DNA of 45,433 bases. It comes from Fulvivirga sp. (GTDB taxonomy: Bacteria; Bacteroidota; Bacteroidia; Cytophagales; Cyclobacteriaceae). Position numbers and translations under genes: made by a program. Below, piece by piece: positions 40,447-45,433 of this stretch. Numbering within the stretch: position 1 is the first letter of the stretch; each line of letters opens with the position of its first letter. The DNA lies in NCBI GenBank assembly GCA_028280565.1, contig JANQLQ010000042.1, positions 1 to 45,433 on the forward strand. Direction: 5' to 3'. Below the pieces are notes generated by a model. That model worked only from the letters and a program-made list of their open reading frames with translations. It was not told where the DNA came from and did no database searches.

Positions 40447-43400
40447 ATGAACAATTCTTTACTACGTGCATCTTTTGTACGTATAAGAATGCTTTTTTGT
40501 ATGAGCATTTTTATGGGTACACTTACTCCTGCGGTTCTCGCAGGCGGAGAAAGTGGCTACGATGTTAACACCACTTTGCTGGAAACGGAAGTGACCGGCA
40601 CGATCACCTCTGATGAAGGCGAACAACTTCCCGGGGTGAATGTATTAGTAAAAGGCACGAACATCGGCACGGTCACCGATATTAACGGCTTCTATCGTTT
40701 AAATGTACCAAGCGAGAGCTCGGTGTTGGTATTCTCGTTTATTGGCTACCAAACCCAAGAGATCACGGTAGGTACACGCACGGTGATCGACGTTACCATG
40801 GCTACCGACGTACAAGCGTTGGAAGAGGTCGTAGTGGTAGGCTATGGTACCGTCAGGAAAAGTGACCTGACCGGTTCTGTGGCTACGGTCAAGGCCGACG
40901 CTATCAAGGAATTTCCCATCACCTCGATCGACCAGGCCTTACAATCCCGCGTGGCAGGTGTTAACGTGACCCAGACCTCCTCGGCACCGGGCGGAGGCCT
41001 TTCCGTACGCATACGTGGGGCGAATTCTATCAATAGTGGCAGCGAGCCTCTTTACGTGATCGATGGATTCCCCGTGTACCCGGACAACGATGCTTCCGGT
41101 ACCGGCGGCAATCGAACCTCGGGCAACGCACTGGCCACACTCAACCCTAACGATATCGAGTCGATCGAGATCCTTAAAGATGCCTCTGCTACGTCCATTT
41201 ACGGATCACGAGGTTCCAACGGGGTGGTCCTGATCACTACCAAAAGAGGGAAATCCGGGCAGACCAAAATTGAATACGACGGCTCGTATTCGATCCAAAG
41301 AATATCAAACTCGATCGACCGGCTCAATGCCCGTGAATATGCTCAATACCGCAATATAATCGCCGATAGCAAAGGGGAGACCCGGCCCTTTTCAGAGGAA
41401 GAGGTGAACGCCCTGGGGGAAGGTACCGACTGGATGGACGAGGTTTTACAAACAGGGTCTATCAGCAACCACCAATTGACCATCTCGGGCGGTACTGAAA
41501 ATGCCCGTTTTGCGGTGATCGGTAATTACCACGAAAATGAAGGGATTGTCATAGGCAGTGAGTTTGAAAGGTATGGCATACGACTTAACCTGGACAATGA
41601 CCTGCTGGATGACTTTATCACCATTAGTTCAAGTTTATCCTACAACCGGAGCACAGCACAAAGCCAAATTACGGACCGCCAAACCCCGGGGGACGGGGGG
41701 ATCGTCATCACAGCGCTCGGGCTGGACCCTACTGTGCCTGTACGAGATGCGAATGGTAACTTTAACTTGGTATCCTACGACGGTCGCTTCGACATCAACC
41801 CGGTGCAGGAAGCTAGGAACATACAGGATACAGACTTCACTAACCGGTTTTTGGGGAATACAGGCGTTACCTTTAACCTTACGAAAGACCTCAAATTCAA
41901 AACCAGCCTCGGCGCGGATCTTTTAAATACCGACAGGGTCACATTCTATAGCACCAACACCTTTTTGGGGCGGCAACGAAACGGCGACCTTCAAAATTTT
42001 TCCCGGTATTCTACCAACTTGCTCAATGAGAACGTGCTCTCTTACAGCAAGCAAATTTCACCGGATCATTTCATCGACGTAGTGGCAGGTTATACCTACC
42101 AGCATATCGTGAACCGGTTTACGAGCGTATCTACCCGCGATGTGGCAGGGACCTCCGTAGACAATGTGCGTTTACAAGACGGCACCAGTCCGCAGATCCC
42201 CTCTTCGGGTAGGGCGGAGTCAGTGCTAAAATCGTTCCTTACACGGGTCAATTATAAATTCAAAGATCGCTACCTACTCACCTTCACCCTCCGGCGGGAC
42301 GGCGCCTCTGTATTTTCCGAAGATAATAAGTGGTCCAACTTCCCCTCGGTAGCCCTGGGGTGGCGGATCATTGACGAACCGTTCTTGCAAGACACCAAGT
42401 TATTCTCCAATCTAAAGCTAAGGACAAGCTATGGCGTAACGGGCAACTCGAACGTTCCCGCCTTCAGCTCTTTCCCTGCACAGGCCACCAATAACTATGT
42501 TTTTGGTGAAAATTCAGAGCTCGTAACCGGCAAATCCGAAGACCGGCTGGGCAACGAAGAGCTAAAATGGGAATCTACCAAAATGTGGAACATCGGCCTG
42601 GACGTTGGTTTCCTGGATGACCGGCTAGGGTTGACCTTAGACTATTTCAGGACTACCACGGACGACTTGCTGCTCAATATAGCCCTTCCGCCAAGCTTGG
42701 GATTTGAGTCGGTACTGAAAAACAGTGGCTCACTGGAAAACAATGGGCTGGAAGTAGGGTTGAACTACATCGTCATCGATAACGGCGATTTCCGGTGGGA
42801 CATCGCCGGTAATATATCCTTCTTAGAAAACGAGATCACCAGCTTGGGGGACAGCGGCCCCTTCTTCGCGCCTATGCTCAATACACACCTGGGCGTTAAT
42901 GGCAGTTGGGTAGAACCCGGGCAGTCGATCGGTGTATGGAGGGGCTACAAATTTATTGGCCTGTTCCAAGACCAAACAGAAATCGATAACAACGCCTCCC
43001 TCCCTGGTGACAAACCTGGCTCCCCAAGGTATTTGGATTCCGATGACGATGGAGACTTGGATTCAGACGATTGGGTCATATTGGGCAACCCCAACCCGGA
43101 CGTAATGTGGGGATTCAATACCTCTTTGAAGTACAAAAGATTTGATGTCGCCATTTTCTTGAGAGGTGTACATGGCAACGAGGTGAGGAATCTTCAAGCC
43201 TCGGAGCTCGCCGATGGCACCCAGATCATCAACCAAGTGGGAGATATGCTGTCCGACTCCTGGACCCCGGATAATCCTGGCGCCAGCCGGCCCATCATTG
43301 ACGGAACCCGTGATTTTGCCGGTTTTTTCAGGGATTCGGATTATTTCGTAGAGGACGGGTCGTTCATTAGGGTACAAAACATAGCCATAGGATATACCTT

Positions 43401-43590
43401 ACCCGAGATCAGGCATGTTTCCCGAATGCGCGTGTACGTCAGCGCCCAAAACCCTTGGGTATTCACCGATTACACGGGCTTTGATCCCGAAGTAAATAAC
43501 CAAGGACAAAATAATTTGAACCGGGCTGATGATTACGACGCCTACCCCCGGTCCCGGATCTTCACGTTCGGGGTGAATATAGGCCTTTAA
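40447..43590 (+). CDS. SusC/RagA-type TonB-dependent outer-membrane transporter
   Basis: A 1047-residue outer-membrane transporter. A signal peptide (about residues 1-32) is followed by a CPD domain (about 47-120, QLPGVNVLVKGTNIGTVTDI) and the TonB-linked linker LEEVVVVGYGTVRKSDLTGS (about 125-144). A plug domain (about 150-275) has AGVNVTQTSSAPGGGLSVRI, RGANSINSGSEPLYVIDGFP and YGSRGSNGVVLITTKRGKSG. A 22-strand-type barrel ends in FTFGVNIGL. With SusD on top it imports large nutrients, most often glycan or peptide fragments, driven by TonB and the proton motive force. The susD gene begins 28 bases downstream. No glycoside hydrolase or SusR/anti-sigma gene is adjacent in the window, so the substrate is open. 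Confidence 0.96.
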   Translation: MNNSLLRASFVRIRMLFCMSIFMGTLTPAVLAGGESGYDVNTTLLETEVTGTITSDEGEQLPGVNVLVKGTNIGTVTDINGFYRLNVPSESSVLVFSFIGYQTQEITVGTRTVIDVTMATDVQALEEVVVVGYGTVRKSDLTGSVATVKADAIKEFPITSIDQALQSRVAGVNVTQTSSAPGGGLSVRIRGANSINSGSEPLYVIDGFPVYPDNDASGTGGNRTSGNALATLNPNDIESIEILKDASATSIYGSRGSNGVVLITTKRGKSGQTKIEYDGSYSIQRISNSIDRLNAREYAQYRNIIADSKGETRPFSEEEVNALGEGTDWMDEVLQTGSISNHQLTISGGTENARFAVIGNYHENEGIVIGSEFERYGIRLNLDNDLLDDFITISSSLSYNRSTAQSQITDRQTPGDGGIVITALGLDPTVPVRDANGNFNLVSYDGRFDINPVQEARNIQDTDFTNRFLGNTGVTFNLTKDLKFKTSLGADLLNTDRVTFYSTNTFLGRQRNGDLQNFSRYSTNLLNENVLSYSKQISPDHFIDVVAGYTYQHIVNRFTSVSTRDVAGTSVDNVRLQDGTSPQIPSSGRAESVLKSFLTRVNYKFKDRYLLTFTLRRDGASVFSEDNKWSNFPSVALGWRIIDEPFLQDTKLFSNLKLRTSYGVTGNSNVPAFSSFPAQATNNYVFGENSELVTGKSEDRLGNEELKWESTKMWNIGLDVGFLDDRLGLTLDYFRTTTDDLLLNIALPPSLGFESVLKNSGSLENNGLEVGLNYIVIDNGDFRWDIAGNISFLENEITSLGDSGPFFAPMLNTHLGVNGSWVEPGQSIGVWRGYKFIGLFQDQTEIDNNASLPGDKPGSPRYLDSDDDGDLDSDDWVILGNPNPDVMWGFNTSLKYKRFDVAIFLRGVHGNEVRNLQASELADGTQIINQVGDMLSDSWTPDNPGASRPIIDGTRDFAGFFRDSDYFVEDGSFIRVQNIAIGYTLPEIRHVSRMRVYVSAQNPWVFTDYTGFDPEVNNQGQNNLNRADDYDAYPRSRIFTFGVNIGL

Positions 43591-43618
43591 ACCAATGATG
43601 GATAAAAATATAAATACG

Positions 43619-45205
43619 ATGAAAAAGATAAAATTGATGATCTTATTGTTGAGTACGGTCTTTTTCCTTCTCAACGCCTGCCAAGACCTAGAGGAAGACC
43701 CTGATTTTACGACCGCGGAGAACTTTTTCACCAACCCCGAGCAGTTGGAAATAGGAGTAAATGGAGTTTACGATGTACTCGGTTATGCCAATCAATGGTT
43801 CAACCACTTCTACAATCGTTATGTATTCGAATGCCTGGTCGGATACCAAGTAGGCTGGGAAAAAGGACCCCTGAATTTTCAAAATGGTATCGTAGATCCC
43901 AGTGACATCTACATTGACGCCTATTGGAAGCTATCTTATGACGCCATAAACAGCGCCAATTCTGTGATAGAAGCGGCTGACCGGCTCCTCGAAGAAGGTT
44001 CTACGGACGATGACCGGGTGAGGCGAGTACAAGCTGAGGCCAAATTCCTGAGGTCCTTTTTCTATTTCAATTTGATCCGGTATTTTGATGATGTTCCCTT
44101 TACTGACCAACGGGTGACCAATGACCAAGTACGTCCCTCCAACGAAAATGGAAAGGCTAACGTGATCGCCATGATGAATACCGACCTCAATGCCATTGCA
44201 GAAATATTGCCACCGTCTTACAGCGGCGGTGATGTAGGGAGAGCCACGAGGTGGGCAGCCCTCACGCTGCTTATGAAAGGCCAGTTGCTGGATGAAGATT
44301 GGCAAGGAGCATTGGCAACAGCGCAAAATATTATCGATAATAGCGGCATTACGTTGTTTGATGATTTCAGCCATAATTTCGAGTTGGCTTTTGAAAACAT
44401 GGGAGAACGGATATTTGAAGCCCAAGTATCGTCTACCGTGGCCGCCAGTGAAACCAATAACCATCATGCGCACTTTGTGCCGGCGGATATGCCGACGGAC
44501 CAGGGAGGCGTAGGATGGCACTGGCTGTATGGCACGAAAGAGTTCCGCATGCAATACGACGAAGCAGACCAGCGTATACCGGGTACGTTCCTAGAGTCCT
44601 ACCCTACTAAAACGCTAGGAAGAAAGAGCGATGGCTCATGGCCCTTAGTCAGCTGGAGCCCTGATGCAGAATTCACCCTTACTACCGGGCTTGTGGGGAT
44701 CATCCCGGGTAAATCCGCCGATGACTACACGGAAGATGAGTTGATCTTCGGCAGGCCCCACAACCGGAAATGGTTTGAATTCGGGCCAACAGAATCTTGG
44801 GAAGATGAAGAAAAGAACATCGTGTACCTGCGCTATGCAGACGTACTGCTCGGACATTCCGAAGCAGCCAATGAAAGCGGGATGGGTGATCCCTACTTCG
44901 GTATCAATGCGATACGGGACCGGGCCGATTTACCTCAATTGGCAGGATTGTCACAATCCGACCTTCGGGACGCTATCGTCAATGAGCGGGTACTCGAGTT
45001 TGCCTTTGAACAGGAAACTTACCCTGAGCTAAAAAGAAAAAGTACATTCGGTGGCAACCCGGATTACCTAGGCGACTACATACAGCGCTTTATTGACACC
45101 TACGGTTTACAACGGGAACTCAGGGCACGGGATTATGTGTTGCCCATCCCATTAGCCGAGTTACTGAATAACCCCAATGTGGAACAACATGAGGTTTGGA
45201 AATGA
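43619..45205 (+). CDS. SusD/RagB-type outer-membrane substrate-binding lipoprotein
   Basis: A 528-residue lipoprotein starting at the ATG at 43619, with a signal peptide and lipobox (KIKLMILLLSTVFFLLNACQ, cysteine after LNA). SusD motifs are visible: FTTAENFFTNPEQLEIGVNG, IDAYWKLSYDAINSANSVIE, AEAKFLRSFFYFNLIRYFDD, GRATRWAALTLLMKGQLLDE, then NIVYLRYADVLLGHSEAANE and the C-terminal RARDYVLPIPLAELLNNPNV. The TPR-like helices form the substrate-binding lid of the SusC transporter. The open frame starts at 43595, but the lipoprotein signal begins at the later ATG. The ligand cannot be inferred from the sequence. Confidence 0.95.
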   Translation: MKKIKLMILLLSTVFFLLNACQDLEEDPDFTTAENFFTNPEQLEIGVNGVYDVLGYANQWFNHFYNRYVFECLVGYQVGWEKGPLNFQNGIVDPSDIYIDAYWKLSYDAINSANSVIEAADRLLEEGSTDDDRVRRVQAEAKFLRSFFYFNLIRYFDDVPFTDQRVTNDQVRPSNENGKANVIAMMNTDLNAIAEILPPSYSGGDVGRATRWAALTLLMKGQLLDEDWQGALATAQNIIDNSGITLFDDFSHNFELAFENMGERIFEAQVSSTVAASETNNHHAHFVPADMPTDQGGVGWHWLYGTKEFRMQYDEADQRIPGTFLESYPTKTLGRKSDGSWPLVSWSPDAEFTLTTGLVGIIPGKSADDYTEDELIFGRPHNRKWFEFGPTESWEDEEKNIVYLRYADVLLGHSEAANESGMGDPYFGINAIRDRADLPQLAGLSQSDLRDAIVNERVLEFAFEQETYPELKRKSTFGGNPDYLGDYIQRFIDTYGLQRELRARDYVLPIPLAELLNNPNVEQHEVWK

Positions 45206-45433
45206 CCGTTTGGGGAGAAGAAAAAAGTCGTCATGGCGAGTGGTGCCGTTTTCGCGAAAATGCTTGGAATTGGAATGACAAAACGGGAAAAATAATCGTC
45301 ACAGTGAGTGGTACCATTTTCTCGAAAATGCATGGAGTTGGGATGACAAAATAAAAAACGGATCGTCTTGGCGAGGCTGGCGGTGAGGGTGCTGGGGCTA
45401 CGAAGCCATCCCCACAACAGGTGAGTCAGCTAC
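45206..45433. repeat. Tandem REP-like repeats downstream of susD
   Basis: Three related units start at TCGTC near 45228, 45297 and 45363, about 69 and 66 bases apart. The first two share the order TCGTCA..GCGAG or GTGAG, TGGTRCC, TTTTC.CGAAAATGC, then GGA.TTGG.ATGACAAAA. The third reads TCGTCTTGGCGAGGCTGGCG and continues as CTACGAAGCCATCCCCACAAC. This last form is close to the GTCATTGCGAGG..GAAGCAATC repeat common in bacterial genomes. TTTTCGCGAAAA at 45249-45260 is a perfect palindrome. The right edge of the window may cut the array. Confidence 0.75.

Noticed and set aside
45226-45433. CRISPR array
   Set aside because: Units are similar along their whole length, there are no constant repeats with unique spacers, and no cas gene is near.

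Overview
The window looks like a chromosomal segment of a Bacteroidota bacterium, most likely of the order Cytophagales. The reasons are a SusC/SusD pair, several proteins with a carboxypeptidase-like regulatory domain (CPD), a membrane anti-sigma factor carrying CPD and TonB modules, DUF5686 and YfiR/DUF4154 proteins, weak ribosome binding sites, and promoters that fit the TTTG / TAnnTTTG pattern of this phylum. Assignment below phylum is inference. No tRNA, rRNA, CRISPR array, prophage or classical insertion sequence was seen.

Layout. (a) 1-1090: a partial gene coupled to an ABM-type monooxygenase, divergent from an HxlR regulator. (b) 1433-5181: an accessory block of minus-strand genes (ankyrin/PD40 protein, membrane proteins, DUF1801 protein, gene remnants). 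Related short spacer motifs recur between these genes. (c) 5431-7790: an SDR oxidoreductase, a truncated serine hydrolase, and a REP-associated transposase (RAYT) between two direct copies of its probable REP-like repeat. (d) 7864-13604: an AGCS symporter with an extra soluble domain, then an ECF sigma / chimeric anti-sigma pair divergent from a CPD-vWA (YfbK-like) protein. (e) 13727-18230: a three-gene overlapping cell-surface glycosylation operon (GT2, methyltransferase, GT-C-like transferase) and an LPS-kinase-like protein. (f) 18525-23359: ECF sigma, zinc anti-sigma, gmk, nadD and a large DUF5686 outer-membrane protein. (g) 23999-25641: porin-like protein and YfiR-like protein. (h) 25753-30472: the glyoxylate shunt operon aceB-aceA, divergent from a RamB/ScfR-type regulator, with a cluster of palindromes over the putative aceB promoter. 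(i) 30623-39582: a TPR-SpoIIE phosphatase, GyrI-like protein, serine hydrolase, alpha/beta hydrolase, AAC(6')-like GNAT, TIGR02453 and DUF5655 proteins and a DUF2007 protein. (j) 40447-45205: SusC and SusD.

The glyoxylate region makes the clearest functional story. Malate synthase and isocitrate lyase are five bases apart. A regulator of the family that controls acetate or propionate metabolism in Actinobacteria lies divergently upstream. Three evenly spaced palindromes cover the proposed aceB promoter, and a different inverted repeat sits inside the regulator's own promoter.

The second theme is intergenic repeats. There are three full copies (and one likely decayed piece) of an approximately 320-345 bp element, two copies of an approximately 80 bp element, a 66-bp element in inverted orientation (61/66 identical by eye), the RAYT-flanking repeats, and a tandem REP-like array after susD. 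The RAYT gives a plausible source for at least the repeats that flank it.
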